Counted from the stretch's first letter, positions 17,009 to 25,790 are shown. The stretch is 64,000 bases of DNA from Chlorogloeopsis sp. ULAP01 (GCF_030381805.1 NZ_JAUDRH010000013.1:124001-188000); one strand, 5' to 3'. Notes: generated by a model not told the origin, from the sequence alone. Numbers and translations are program-made.

Positions 17009-18109
17009 TTAGCGCAGTTGCTGTAGTTCGAGTGTTGGGTAATCGGTATAGCCCTTCTCTGTTCCACCATAAAAAGTTGATGGATCGGGTTCATTCAGAG
17101 GTGCATTTAGAGCAAAGCGCCGGGGTAAATCTGGATTGGCTATAAACAGTCTGCCAAATGCGACTAAATCCGCTTCTTTTGTTGCCAGGACGCTATTACC
17201 TTTTTCTAAGGTATAGTCTCCATTAACCATCAATGTGCCTTTGTAGCGTTCTCGGATGTGACTGGTAGGTACGACTGTTCCGCCATATCTAATATCTGCC
17301 TCCGTTGCTTCATAAATATGCAAATATGCTAAATCAAACTGATTTAGTGCTTGTGCTGCATAACCAAATGTTGCTAGTGGATTGGAGTCAGACATATCAT
17401 TGAAGGTTCCACTAGGAGAAAGACGTACTCCTACCCGCTTTGCACCCCAGACACTAGTTACTGCTTCTGTTATTTCCAATAGGAATCTGGCACGATTTTC
17501 TAGTGAACCACCGTATATATCTGTACGCTGATTTGTACCATCGCGGAGAAATTGATCAATTAAGTAACCGTTAGCACCATGAATTTCTACGCCATCAAAT
17601 CCGGCGACTAAGGCATTTTCTGCACCCTGACGATATTGTTCCACAATTTCTGCAATTTCTTCGGTTTCTAATGCACGAGGTGTGACAAAGGGTTTCATTC
17701 CCTCAAATGTAGAAGCTTGTCCTTTGGCTGGAATAGCAGAAGGTGCTACAGGTAAGGCTCCGTCTGGTTGCAAATCCGGGTGAGAAATGCGCCCTACGTG
17801 CCACAGTTGCAGGTAAATTCTTCCTCCCTGCTGATGCACAGCATCAGTGACTAGCTTCCATCCTGCTATTTGTTCGGGCGAATGAATACCTGGTGTAAAA
17901 GGATATCCTTGTCCTTGAGGTGAAACTTGAGTTGCTTCAGAAATAATTAGTCCTGCGGATGCACGTTGAGCGTAGTATTCTGCATTGAGTTCGTGGGGTA
18001 CATTACCTTCACCTGCACGGTTGCGGGTAAGCGGAGCCATAACAATGCGGTTGTTTAGTTCGATGTCGCCAAGTTGGTAAGGAGTGAATAAATTAATGTC
18101 AGTGTTCAT
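17009..18109 (-). CDS. Old Yellow Enzyme-family alkene reductase
   Basis: A 366-residue FMN-dependent ene-reductase of the OYE/NemA group. The beta/alpha-barrel marks are NRIVMAPLTRNRA, QLWHVGRISHP, the substrate-binding pair in VEIHGANGYLIDQFLRDG (His and Asn), DIYGGSLENRARF and VAFGRLFIANPDL for phosphate binding. It reduces activated C=C bonds, and in some members nitro groups, using NADPH. Next on the same strand, upstream, is a glutathione S-transferase, consistent with handling of reactive electrophiles. The 179 bases between them contain a dispersed hairpin repeat. Confidence 0.92.
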   Translation of the reverse strand: MNTDINLFTPYQLGDIELNNRIVMAPLTRNRAGEGNVPHELNAEYYAQRASAGLIISEATQVSPQGQGYPFTPGIHSPEQIAGWKLVTDAVHQQGGRIYLQLWHVGRISHPDLQPDGALPVAPSAIPAKGQASTFEGMKPFVTPRALETEEIAEIVEQYRQGAENALVAGFDGVEIHGANGYLIDQFLRDGTNQRTDIYGGSLENRARFLLEITEAVTSVWGAKRVGVRLSPSGTFNDMSDSNPLATFGYAAQALNQFDLAYLHIYEATEADIRYGGTVVPTSHIRERYKGTLMVNGDYTLEKGNSVLATKEADLVAFGRLFIANPDLPRRFALNAPLNEPDPSTFYGGTEKGYTDYPTLELQQLR

Positions 18110-18186
18110 AGTTGATTGCCAAAAAATTGACTTTTTACTTTGTTTAGATGAAAGTGAGTACTTGCAATATTGAGCAGGTTATATGA

Positions 18187-18244
18187 GTTCGTAGTAAGGA
18201 CTTTAGTCCTTAACTCCCAGAGCGCTAAAACGCTTACTACAAAC
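18187..18244. repeat. Nested palindromic repeat, copy A
   Basis: An outer inverted repeat GTAGTAAG/CTTACTAC encloses a perfect inner hairpin AAGGACT-TT-AGTCCTT and ends in ACAAAC. A diverged copy is at 47856-47908. The form is that of a dispersed MITE/REP element. Confidence 0.65.
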
Positions 18245-18288
18245 ACCTCAAAACTTACGCGATAGACTACTATCCCCAATCGCCTTTA

Positions 18289-18990
18289 TTAACGTTTCAC
18301 TGTATTCGCCGATTGGTTAAACAACAATTCTCGTGACTTGTCGGGATCGAGTGCCTGATTTTTGAATGCTTCTGCTTTTTCATAGGCGCGAATTGTTGCC
18401 GGACGTGCTTTAATTGCCTCAAACCAGCGCTTGAGGTTCGGAAAATCCTCTAAATTTTGCCCTTGGCGCTCATAAGGTACAATCCAGGGATAAGCTGCGA
18501 TATCGGCAATTGAATAATTATTACCAGCCACAAATTCGCGATCGCTCAGTCGTTTGTTCAGTACAGCGTACAATCGCCCTGTCTCGTTCACATAGCGGTT
18601 GATGGCATAAGGGATTTTTTCAGGCGCATATTGACTGAAGTGGTGGTTCTGACCCGCCATTGGCCCTAAGCCTCCCATTTGCCAGAATAACCATTGGAGG
18701 ACTTCTGTACGTTCTCGCGTGTTGCTTGGAATTAGCTTGCCAGTTTTTTCTGCTAAGTACAGCAAAATTGCACCAGACTCGAAGACTGAAATGGGTTCGC
18801 CACCATCAGTCGGTTCTTTGTCAATAATTGCAGGGATGCGATTGTTGGGTGAAATCTTGAGAAATTCTGGTTTAAATTGATCGCCTGCGCCAATATTTAC
18901 GGGAATAATGGTGTAGGGAAGTTCGGCTTCCTCAAGGAATATTGTAATTTTGTGACCGTTAGGCGTTGTCCAGTAGTAGAGTTCTATCAT
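18289..18990 (-). CDS. Glutathione S-transferase, YfcG/Nu-class type
   Basis: A 233-residue GST. The thioredoxin-like N-terminal domain starts IELYYWTTPNGHKITIFLEE, in which Thr-Pro-Asn replaces the catalytic Ser/Tyr, as in E. coli YfcG and YghU. The motif FESGAILLYLAE binds the glutathione glutamate. The all-alpha domain has GLGPMAGQNHHF and the SIADIAAYPW capping motif. Such proteins reduce disulfides and use glutathione to clear electrophiles. It is upstream of the OYE gene on the same strand and probably works in the same stress response. Confidence 0.9.
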   Translation of the reverse strand: MIELYYWTTPNGHKITIFLEEAELPYTIIPVNIGAGDQFKPEFLKISPNNRIPAIIDKEPTDGGEPISVFESGAILLYLAEKTGKLIPSNTRERTEVLQWLFWQMGGLGPMAGQNHHFSQYAPEKIPYAINRYVNETGRLYAVLNKRLSDREFVAGNNYSIADIAAYPWIVPYERQGQNLEDFPNLKRWFEAIKARPATIRAYEKAEAFKNQALDPDKSRELLFNQSANTVKR

Positions 18991-19034
18991 GGATTTTTCT
19001 CCTGGTTTTTTAAAAAAATTACAATTACTCTGGG

Positions 19035-19172
19035 CTAAACTATTGAGCGCACAACACCACCATCTGCCCGCAAAGCTGCACCGTTAGTGGCTGAAGCTAA
19101 AGGGCTGCACAGGTAAACTACCATCGCTGCAACTTTTGCGGTGGTTGCAAAACGTTTAAGCAAGGAAGTTGA
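19035..19172 (-). pseudogene. C-terminal remnant of a short-chain dehydrogenase/reductase
   Basis: Reading the minus strand from about 19172 to the TAG at 19035-19037 gives TSLLKRFATTAKVAAMVVYL followed by CSPLASATNGAALRADGGVV and RSIV. This is the C-terminal end of a classical SDR (LLKRF..., VxxLCSPLASATNGxxLRxDGGV). Two stops directly upstream (TAG CAC TAG) and the absence of the Rossmann and YxxxK parts show that only the last 45 or so codons remain. It sits 45 bases upstream of the GST gene, same strand, so a deletion near this operon's front is likely. Confidence 0.75.
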
Positions 19173-19383
19173 GCGTTTCTAGTGCTAAAGAAGAAGAACA
19201 TAGAGCAACAAGGGTAAATTTGACTGGTTAGTTCATGCTTTACACTTGCTGCTTTTCTGTTAAAAATTCAGTAGGGCGGGTAAGTAATATACCCAACCTT
19301 AGTTTCAAACTAGGTAGTCATGTGAGACATCACATAACAAGGGTAGGAAAACTTTCTTTCCTACCTACGGAAGCCGCTTTGCG

Positions 19384-19518
19384 TCTACTGCCTCCTGCCT
19401 CTTTGCAGTCGCACTCGACGCGCTTAACCCGACGCCAGGTGCTACAACGCGCTTAACCCGCAAGGGCGCACTGGCTCCGCAAGGGCGCACTGGCTCCGCG
19501 AACGCGCTGCTCTGTGCC
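19384..19518. repeat. Dispersed GC-rich repeat cluster
   Basis: The segment contains CACTCGACGCGCTTAACCCG, then a tandem pair of the 19-base unit GCAAGGGCGCACTGGCTCC (19462-19499). Reverse-complement relatives are at 20318-20440, and similar words at 47953-47997 and 53287-53400. No coding function is seen; the 18991-19531 gap otherwise holds only the SDR remnant. Confidence 0.65.
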
Positions 19519-19531
19519 TTCTGCCTTATTC

Positions 19532-19858
19532 TCAAGACAGATGCTGTGATAGAGTTTTAGCTAAGGTTGTTTTTGGTACTGCACCTACAACCGTATCAAC
19601 TTGCCGCCCGCCTTTAAACACCATGAGTGTGGGAATGCTACGAATCCCGTAATGACTGGCAACAGTGGGGTTTTGATCTGTGTTTAGTTTCACCACTTTT
19701 ACCTGTCCTACGTACTCGGCAGCCACCTCATCCACCACTGGTGCCACCATACGACAAGGGCCACACCACGGCGCCCAAAAGTCTACTAATACCGGAACTT
19801 CACTTTCGAGGACTTCTTGCTTGAACGTGGCTTCTGTCACATTCGTAACGGATGACAT
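19532..19858 (-). CDS. trxA2: Thioredoxin (TrxA2-like)
   Basis: A 108-residue thioredoxin with the active site WCGPC (Cys32, Cys35) and the normal fold order, including the cis-proline segment SIPTLMVF. It reduces protein disulfides and supports peroxiredoxins such as PrxQ. The start is backed by GGGAGGG seven bases before the ATG. It is divergent from an ArsR-type regulator that has the vicinal cysteines of RexT, with an inverted repeat between; in Anabaena sp. PCC 7120 RexT represses trxA2, so the same pairing is inferred here. Confidence 0.9.
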   Translation of the reverse strand: MSSVTNVTEATFKQEVLESEVPVLVDFWAPWCGPCRMVAPVVDEVAAEYVGQVKVVKLNTDQNPTVASHYGIRSIPTLMVFKGGRQVDTVVGAVPKTTLAKTLSQHLS

Positions 19859-19882
19859 ATTTGCCCTCCCTTTATTCGTTAT

Positions 19883-19897
19883 TTCGATATAATCGAA
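19883..19897. promoter_or_regulatory. Candidate RexT operator
   Basis: TTCGAT-ATA-ATCGAA is a perfect 6-bp inverted repeat centred in the 77-base gap between trxA2 and rexT. It lies about 25 bases before the trxA2 ATG and 39 before the rexT ATG, a position suited to block both promoters. Binding by RexT is inferred from context. Confidence 0.6.
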
Positions 19898-19935
19898 TAA
19901 TTAAAATATAATCTACTTTATGAGATAATGCAAGT

Positions 19936-20274
19936 ATGAGATTCTTATATCACCCAGATCGAAAAAATATTTCTTTGACAGGGGTATTGTATGCCTTAGG
20001 CGATCCTGTGCGACTAGAAATTGTTCGGCAGTTGGCGACTAAGGGAGAGCAGTGCTGTGCCGATTTTGATTTTGCGATCGCCAAGTCTACCATGTCCAAT
20101 CACTTTAAGATTTTAAGAGAGTCGGGCGTAGTCTGGACGCGCAAAGAAGGAACACAACATATAAATTCTTTAAGGCGGGAAGATTTAGAGGTATTGTTTC
20201 CAGGGCTATTGGATGTAGTTTTGCGATCGGCACAACCATTGATGAGTCAACAGTCAACAGTTATTAGTCATTAG
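19936..20274 (+). CDS. rexT: ArsR-family redox regulator RexT
   Basis: A 112-residue winged-helix repressor of the ArsR/SmtB family, with ALGDPVRLEIVRQLA, the recognition region KSTMSNHFKILRESGVV and the wing TRKEGTQHINSL. The vicinal cysteines are Cys40 and Cys41, the same numbers as the redox switch reported for RexT of Anabaena sp. PCC 7120, which lets go of DNA after H2O2 forms a disulfide. The divergent thioredoxin neighbour supports the name. The last residues, SQQSTVISH, are encoded by ACAGTTATTAGTCATTAG repeat sequence, so the tail is probably a recent repeat-derived extension. Confidence 0.85.
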   Translation: MRFLYHPDRKNISLTGVLYALGDPVRLEIVRQLATKGEQCCADFDFAIAKSTMSNHFKILRESGVVWTRKEGTQHINSLRREDLEVLFPGLLDVVLRSAQPLMSQQSTVISH

Positions 20275-20300
20275 TTATTAGTTAACACCAAAAACTAACC

Positions 20301-20497
20301 ACTAACTACTGTACGGGAGGCAGCGCGTTGCGGAGCCAGTGCGTTGCGGAGCCAGCGCGTTGCGCGGGTTAAGCGCGTTGTAGCGACTGGCGTCACCTGG
20401 CGTCGGGTTAAGCGCGTCGAGTGCGACTGCCATGCGGGTTTTGTTGATTATATTTGGGTGAAAACCGACAATTTATCTTTTAAACCCGTCTCTACTA
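20301..20497. repeat. Composite dispersed repeat, copy 1
   Basis: The order is CTAACTACTGTACGGGAGGC, then GCGTTGCGGAGCCAGT-type tandem units, GGGTTAAGCGCGTCGAGT, and AAACCGACAATTTATC with CTTTTAAACCCG. The same order occurs in reverse complement at 47764-48015. It fills the whole gap between rexT and the convergent acetyltransferase; there is no gene in it. Confidence 0.75.
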
Positions 20498-20499
20498 TC

Positions 20500-20976
20500 C
20501 TAAATATCTAACCGCATTTCATTATTTGGCAAAAAACCAAGGCGCTCGTAGACTGGTTTACCTGATGGTGAGGCGTGGAGGATTGCTCGCGTACAAGCGA
20601 TCGCTTTGAGATACTCAATTGCCATACTTGTAAGCTGCGTGGCAATTCCCCGACTACGGTAAGGTGGTTCAACATAAACACCCCAAATATAACCATATTT
20701 GCGGTAATCTTCTGTAAATGGCATAGGATAAAGACCAGCAAACAGCTGACAACTAGCAGAGCCGACTACTTTACCATCAATCTCTACAACAAATGCTTTG
20801 TAGTATAAATCTTGACGAGCTTTGCTGATAAATTCAAGAATCACCTCAAGCCAGTCAGAGCGGATAGATTCATCTGAAACGTTATTGTCTCGCCACAACT
20901 GATAAAAGTGTTGAGCAATCAGAGAATCTTCTTGGCAAGTGGCTTCCCGGAAACTAATATTTGGAAATACTGACAT
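20500..20976 (-). CDS. GNAT family N-acetyltransferase
   Basis: A 158-residue acetyltransferase. The acetyl-CoA-binding motif is clear in VYVEPPYRSRGIATQLTSMA (R/QxxGxA form, about residues 103-122), preceded by the strand VVGSASCQLF and followed by ILHASPSGKPVYERLGF. The substrate is unknown. I use the ATG at 20976 (MSVFPNISF); a GTG five codons earlier is the alternative and neither has a strong Shine-Dalgarno. It is a single gene bounded by a repeat on one side and the divergent MFS exporter on the other. Confidence 0.85.
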   Translation of the reverse strand: MSVFPNISFREATCQEDSLIAQHFYQLWRDNNVSDESIRSDWLEVILEFISKARQDLYYKAFVVEIDGKVVGSASCQLFAGLYPMPFTEDYRKYGYIWGVYVEPPYRSRGIATQLTSMAIEYLKAIACTRAILHASPSGKPVYERLGFLPNNEMRLDI

Positions 20977-21105
20977 TAATTTAAAACACACGGAGTTGCT
21001 TTCCGTTCTATTATTTTTATATTCTCAAAAAGTATATATTTTTTCTCCTACCCTCTAGGGCAGTCACAAGTCACTGTCTTTACCACCCCTCTTTCTCCTT
21101 CTTTT

Positions 21106-22728
21106 ATGACCGCACCAGCAGTATCTACATCAATGTGGAGTCCCCTGCGGCAGCCAGTATTTCGCGCTTTGTGGTTTGCATCGGCGGTATCAACTATTGG
21201 TACTTGGATGCATGATGTTGGGGCAGCTTGGTTAATGACTACTTTGGCTCCTGACTCACCTTTTTTGGTAGCGCTGATGCAGGCGGCTGCAAGCTTGCCC
21301 TTTTTTTTATTAGCATTACCAGCTGGCGCGATCGCCGATGTGGTTGATCGTCGCAAGCTACTGCTGTGGACACAAACTTGGATGTTGGCAGTAGCAATAG
21401 TACTAGGATTATTAACTCTGGCAAATATCATCAATCCTTCGATACTCTTAGCGTTGACTTTTGCTTTGAGTATTGGCAGCTCCATCAATATGCCCGTGTG
21501 GCAAGCCATTACTCCAGAATTAGTAGCAATAGAGGATTTGCCGCAAGCGATAACTCTCAGTGGTATAGTAATCAATTTATCGCGCTCAATTGGCCCGGCT
21601 TTGGCAGGTATAATCATTGCCGCCGTTGGTACTGGAGCCGTTTTTCTGCTTAATGCTGCTTCTTTTGTCGGAGTAATATTGGTAATATATCGCTGGCAGC
21701 GCACTCCTCAAAGGAGTGCCTTACCTGCGGAGCGATTTTTAGGAGCTATGCAAGCTGGAATTCGTTACGTGCGTTACGCTCCACCATTACAAACTGTATT
21801 AATTCGTACATCCGCCTATATTTTCTTTGCCAGTGCCTTGTTTGCCCTCCTACCACTACTGGGACGACAAGAATTACAGCTAGATGCATTGGGGTATGGA
21901 ATTATACTTACTTTTTGGGGCATCGGTGGCTTGAGCGGAGCTTTTATTTTACCTAAGTTGAGACAACGGCTTTCTATAGACCAGCTAGTTGCTTTATCAT
22001 CTTTGCTGATGGGAGTGATGATGCTAGTGCTTGCCTACCTCCGTAATCTTCCCTTGGTATGTGCCTTGATGATATTAGTAGGAATTTCTTCCCTCAGTGT
22101 GATGGTGAGCTTGGGTGTAGCAGCACAAACATCCGTTCCCACATGGGTAAGGGCAAGGGCTTTAGCAGTGCAATTGTTGGTGTTTCAAGGATGCTTGACT
22201 TTGGGTAGTTTGTTATGGGGTACAGTTGCCCAAAATACAAGTATCTCAATTGCCCTTGACAGCGCTGGTGTAGGTTTGATTGTTGCTGTTATGTTGACGG
22301 TGCGTTATCGCCTTCGTTGTGCCGAAAAATTGGATTTGCGTTCATCCTTGCACTGGGATCAACCAGCGATCGCTTTTGAACCTTGCCCAAATGACGGCCC
22401 GGTTTTAATTGTCTTAGAGTATCGTATTGATCCAGTCAACGCCAACGAGTTTACTAAAGTTATGAAGGCACTCAGCAATATTAGGCGACGGGATGGCGCA
22501 ATTTGTTGGGGCTTGTATCAAGATTTATCCGATCCTGGTCGATTTGTAGAAACTGCGGTGGTAGAATCTTGGGCTGAACACAAGCGACAATTTGAGCGAG
22601 TAACTCATGCAGATAAAATGATAGAGGAAAGCGCTCGTGCTTTTCACATCGGCGATGAACCACCAAAAGTTTCTCAGATGATTTACGCCAATTACACAGA
22701 TAGTAAGGGTTTGAGGCAACCGTGCTAA
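21106..22728 (+). CDS. MFS exporter (MFS_3) with C-terminal monooxygenase-like domain
   Basis: A 540-residue protein. Residues about 1-405 form a twelve-helix major facilitator transporter of the MFS_3/EntS class, with the cytoplasmic loop AIADVVDRRKLLL after helix 2. Residues about 430-535 are soluble and resemble an antibiotic-biosynthesis-monooxygenase (ferredoxin-like) domain: VLIVLEYRIDPVNANEF, ICWGLYQDLSDPGRFVE, VVESWAEHKRQFERVT. Such fusions are known in this MFS class; the added domain may sense or bind the exported compound. The exported substrate may be a siderophore or drug, which is inference. Confidence 0.85.
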   Translation: MTAPAVSTSMWSPLRQPVFRALWFASAVSTIGTWMHDVGAAWLMTTLAPDSPFLVALMQAAASLPFFLLALPAGAIADVVDRRKLLLWTQTWMLAVAIVLGLLTLANIINPSILLALTFALSIGSSINMPVWQAITPELVAIEDLPQAITLSGIVINLSRSIGPALAGIIIAAVGTGAVFLLNAASFVGVILVIYRWQRTPQRSALPAERFLGAMQAGIRYVRYAPPLQTVLIRTSAYIFFASALFALLPLLGRQELQLDALGYGIILTFWGIGGLSGAFILPKLRQRLSIDQLVALSSLLMGVMMLVLAYLRNLPLVCALMILVGISSLSVMVSLGVAAQTSVPTWVRARALAVQLLVFQGCLTLGSLLWGTVAQNTSISIALDSAGVGLIVAVMLTVRYRLRCAEKLDLRSSLHWDQPAIAFEPCPNDGPVLIVLEYRIDPVNANEFTKVMKALSNIRRRDGAICWGLYQDLSDPGRFVETAVVESWAEHKRQFERVTHADKMIEESARAFHIGDEPPKVSQMIYANYTDSKGLRQPC

Positions 22729-22756
22729 AGTTACGCTATATACATATGTGGTTTCG

Positions 22757-23362
22757 TTAAATCAACTGCAAAGAATCAAACCAAGTAAAGTGCAGATGTC
22801 CAATCATCAGAAAATCGATCAGAATGTGCATGGCAATAATTGCTACAACAGCTCGATATCTCCATGCTAACCACATCCAAATTAGGGACATAGTAGTCAG
22901 TGCTGAAATCATGACAACAGTTGCAGGTTGATGCAAGGGAAGGACTTTTGTCCAAAACAAAGCATGGATTAATCCAGAAAAAATAAAATAACTAATATAT
23001 CCAAAAAGAAAAATTAATTTATGATTTTTTGAGACTATAATATGTCCGAGATAACAACCTAATAAAAACCAAAAAATAAACATAAATTGTTCTAAAACAC
23101 CATTCATAACTGAAAATAATAGGAGATCTGAAATTTCATAAGTTCCTATTTCGTACTTGCGTGTAAATAAAATGTAGACACTAGACGCCATAAATGTTGT
23201 TATCCATCCCAGAATTAAGAAAGTTGTATAACCTTTGTCTAGATAGAATGATTTTGAGTAGGGACTTAGCAATTTATCAACAAAATTTCTATTTGCAACT
23301 ATTAAAATAGTAGCGAGCAAACATAATAACCAGTAAATCCAAATGCTTGTTTCAATAGCCAT
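22757..23362 (-). CDS. Multi-pass membrane protein of unknown function
   Basis: A 201-residue protein with six probable membrane helices. I do not recognise the family with confidence. The spacing of LEQFMF, FSGLIHALFW and MHILIDF recalls the three motifs of CPBP/Abi intramembrane proteases (EExxxR, FxxxH, HxxxN/D), but the first motif lacks the double Glu, so an active protease is doubtful. It is AT-rich relative to its neighbours. It stands alone, convergent with the MFS exporter and 146 bases downstream of an AI-2E-type transporter on the same strand. Confidence 0.5.
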   Translation of the reverse strand: MAIETSIWIYWLLCLLATILIVANRNFVDKLLSPYSKSFYLDKGYTTFLILGWITTFMASSVYILFTRKYEIGTYEISDLLLFSVMNGVLEQFMFIFWFLLGCYLGHIIVSKNHKLIFLFGYISYFIFSGLIHALFWTKVLPLHQPATVVMISALTTMSLIWMWLAWRYRAVVAIIAMHILIDFLMIGHLHFTWFDSLQLI

Positions 23363-23508
23363 TTTTCATCCTTTGAACTATGCTTAAGTTTGGCTTTTCA
23401 GTATTTACGGTATTCCGATTTAATTCATGCACTGAATCATGATAAAAAGAAAAAAAAGAAACTGATTTATTAAAATAAAAGAGAGATTATATAGATAAAA
23501 GCTATTAA

Positions 23509-24561
23509 TCACAAATCTTTGTTTATCAACTCTTGTGATTTTTCTGATAAAGAGTTCTGTGTTTCTAGTGCATCTGCTCTTAACCACGCAGCAATCATTC
23601 CAGCTATGGGAATCGACAGGAATACACCTAGTAAACCAGCAATTCGCTCGCCAATAAAAAGAGCAAAAAAGAGTAGAACTGGGCTAATTTCTAAAGCGTT
23701 TCCCATAACTTTAGGACTCACAAAGTTATCTTGAATTTGCTGAAGAATTATGCAAGCTATCACAACCTTGAGAGCTAATACCCAGCCTTGAGATGCCAAA
23801 ATCAATAAAGTAATTATCAAAACTGCAAGTGTTGCTCCAATTCCAGGAATGGCATCTAAAATACCGACAATAATTGCTAAGAACAATGCATAGTTTACTC
23901 CTAAAATTGAAAAGATGAGGAAACTTGTAGTAGACAAAAATAGCATTAATAATAATTGTCCTCGGAGAAATCCCAAAAAACTCCTCTGAAAAGTATTAGC
24001 AAACCGATCGCGTGAAGGAGTAGGTATCAAATTTAAAAAAGCAAACCAAAGTTTTTCGCCATCGATTAACATATAAAGACTAATAACGGCAAGGAATACG
24101 AATGTAAACACACTCGAAAAGACATTCTGAGCGATTCCTATGCCTGACATCAAGCTAGTTTGCAAGGTTTGCAAAATTCTTTCAATACTCAGATTGCCTA
24201 GAAATTCTTGAAGTGGTAGTAAGTTTTGGGTGTTCAGTGCTTGGGTGATGCGAGCGACTAATCCTTGCCCTTGAGTCATCACTTGTAATCCCAAAGCTGT
24301 GACTAAGGTAAGGAGAATAACTATAGTACCTAAAAAAGCGATCGCAATTGCTAATCCTCTGGGTACATAGCGAGATAACCACTGAACAGGATAATTTAGC
24401 AAGGCTGCAACAATAGCAGCAGTAGTAAAGATAGCAATAACGTTATAAAAATAACTAATCAGTATAACAAATGCCCAACCACAGGCGAATAACAATAACA
24501 AACGTAGTAGAGTAGAGTTATTTAATTTTTGCCAGAGGTTTGGTTTGGGAGATTGGCTCAT
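23509..24561 (-). CDS. AI-2E family (TqsA/PerM-like) membrane transporter
   Basis: A 350-residue member of the AI-2E/UPF0118 family (PF01594). It has the usual eight hydrophobic segments, with the conserved stretches GILDAIPGIGATLAVLIIT and QQIQDNFVSPKVMGNALEI. Family members export autoinducer-2 or exchange ions; cyanobacterial copies are not characterised as signalling exporters. It follows devC by 43 bases on the same strand, exactly where devA would be expected in a devBCA operon, so it may share the devBC transcript. Confidence 0.9.
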   Translation of the reverse strand: MSQSPKPNLWQKLNNSTLLRLLLLFACGWAFVILISYFYNVIAIFTTAAIVAALLNYPVQWLSRYVPRGLAIAIAFLGTIVILLTLVTALGLQVMTQGQGLVARITQALNTQNLLPLQEFLGNLSIERILQTLQTSLMSGIGIAQNVFSSVFTFVFLAVISLYMLIDGEKLWFAFLNLIPTPSRDRFANTFQRSFLGFLRGQLLLMLFLSTTSFLIFSILGVNYALFLAIIVGILDAIPGIGATLAVLIITLLILASQGWVLALKVVIACIILQQIQDNFVSPKVMGNALEISPVLLFFALFIGERIAGLLGVFLSIPIAGMIAAWLRADALETQNSLSEKSQELINKDL

Positions 24562-24604
24562 GTCAGTTAAAGCCTTATACCAATTTTGGATTTGGATTTT
24601 AAAA

Positions 24605-25762
24605 TTAGAATATTTCAGCTGGATCGGCAGACTTAATTTTACTCATAGCGATCGCACCAGAAATTGTACACATTAAAACAGTCAAAACAAAAACAGCGAT
24701 CGCACGGCTGATTGGCATAAATAAAGGTAAATTAGTCGCATTTCTAGTTAATGTATATAGATAGAAAGAAATAGCACATCCAGGTATATAACCTAGAATT
24801 GCTAAAATTAATGCTTCTTGAAAAACAACACTCAATAAGTATATATCTCGGAATCCCATTGCTTTTAAGGTTGCATATTCTGGTAAGTGTTCTGTAACAT
24901 CACTATAAAGAATTTGATAAACGATAACTGTACCAACAACAAATCCTAAAAGTGTACCGAGACTAAAAATAAAGCCAATAGCTGTATTTTTAGCCCAATA
25001 ATTTTTTTCAAATTCTATAAATTCTTGCATCGTCAGTACTTTTACATCATTAGGTAAAATATTTTGTAGAGCTACAGCCATTGATTTTGGTTCGTAGCCT
25101 GGTTGGAGTGTAATTAAACCTACATTAACTTCAGATACTTTCCTTCTTGTAGAAAATAAACGTAGAAAGTTCTGATCGCTGGTAATTAAATGACCTTCAG
25201 CAGCAAAAGAAAATCCAATATTAAATGAGCCATTAATTGCTATTTTACGCTTTTCAATTTCAATAAAAACAATTTTACCTTGTACAATCTTATTAATAAT
25301 TTCTTGTGAAACTCCTCGCGTTCCTCTATCAAGTAACATGGTGTCACTCAATCTGACAATATCTAATTTTTGACTCACTTCAGGTAATTTAAAAACAGAT
25401 TTTTCTGGATTAAATCCTATAGTTAATATTGTATTAAACTGATGAGTATGAGGATTTTTCCATTTAGCAAAATCTAGATACAATGCATCAGCTGACATTA
25501 TCCCTTTAAAGTTCATGGTTTGATATAAACGACGACGAGGAAAGGATGACATATTAATCATGCTACGAGTATTAGGACTGATTAGAACTATGTCTCCTTG
25601 CAGGCTACGTTGCAGCCTCGTATTGCTATCATAAAGTGCAGATTGAAAACCTAATTGAATAAATATGAGAATATCTGCAAAAGTAATTCCCGCCATTGCA
25701 ACTAAAAGGCGATTTTTTTCTCGACTAAGTTGTAACCAAGCTAGTGGGATTCTCCTTTTCAT
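24605..25762 (-). CDS. devC: DevC-like ABC transporter permease
   Basis: A 385-residue permease of the FtsX/MacB-like DevC class: one N-terminal helix (FADILIFIQLGFQSALYDS), a large periplasmic domain (about residues 45-260) and three C-terminal helices with YATLKAMGF in the cytoplasmic loop. In heterocyst-forming cyanobacteria DevBCA exports glycolipids of the heterocyst envelope; non-heterocyst paralogues also exist and export other lipids or drugs. It follows devB by 28 bases. No ATPase (devA) is found in the window, so the motor must be encoded elsewhere. Confidence 0.88.
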   Translation of the reverse strand: MKRRIPLAWLQLSREKNRLLVAMAGITFADILIFIQLGFQSALYDSNTRLQRSLQGDIVLISPNTRSMINMSSFPRRRLYQTMNFKGIMSADALYLDFAKWKNPHTHQFNTILTIGFNPEKSVFKLPEVSQKLDIVRLSDTMLLDRGTRGVSQEIINKIVQGKIVFIEIEKRKIAINGSFNIGFSFAAEGHLITSDQNFLRLFSTRRKVSEVNVGLITLQPGYEPKSMAVALQNILPNDVKVLTMQEFIEFEKNYWAKNTAIGFIFSLGTLLGFVVGTVIVYQILYSDVTEHLPEYATLKAMGFRDIYLLSVVFQEALILAILGYIPGCAISFYLYTLTRNATNLPLFMPISRAIAVFVLTVLMCTISGAIAMSKIKSADPAEIF

Positions 25763-25790
25763 ATTTTAATTTTGCTTAAATTGCGTTATA

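Noticed and set aside
21048..21704. Long minus-strand frame opposite the MFS gene
   Set aside because: It is the antisense of the transporter; composition and lack of a start signal show it is not real.
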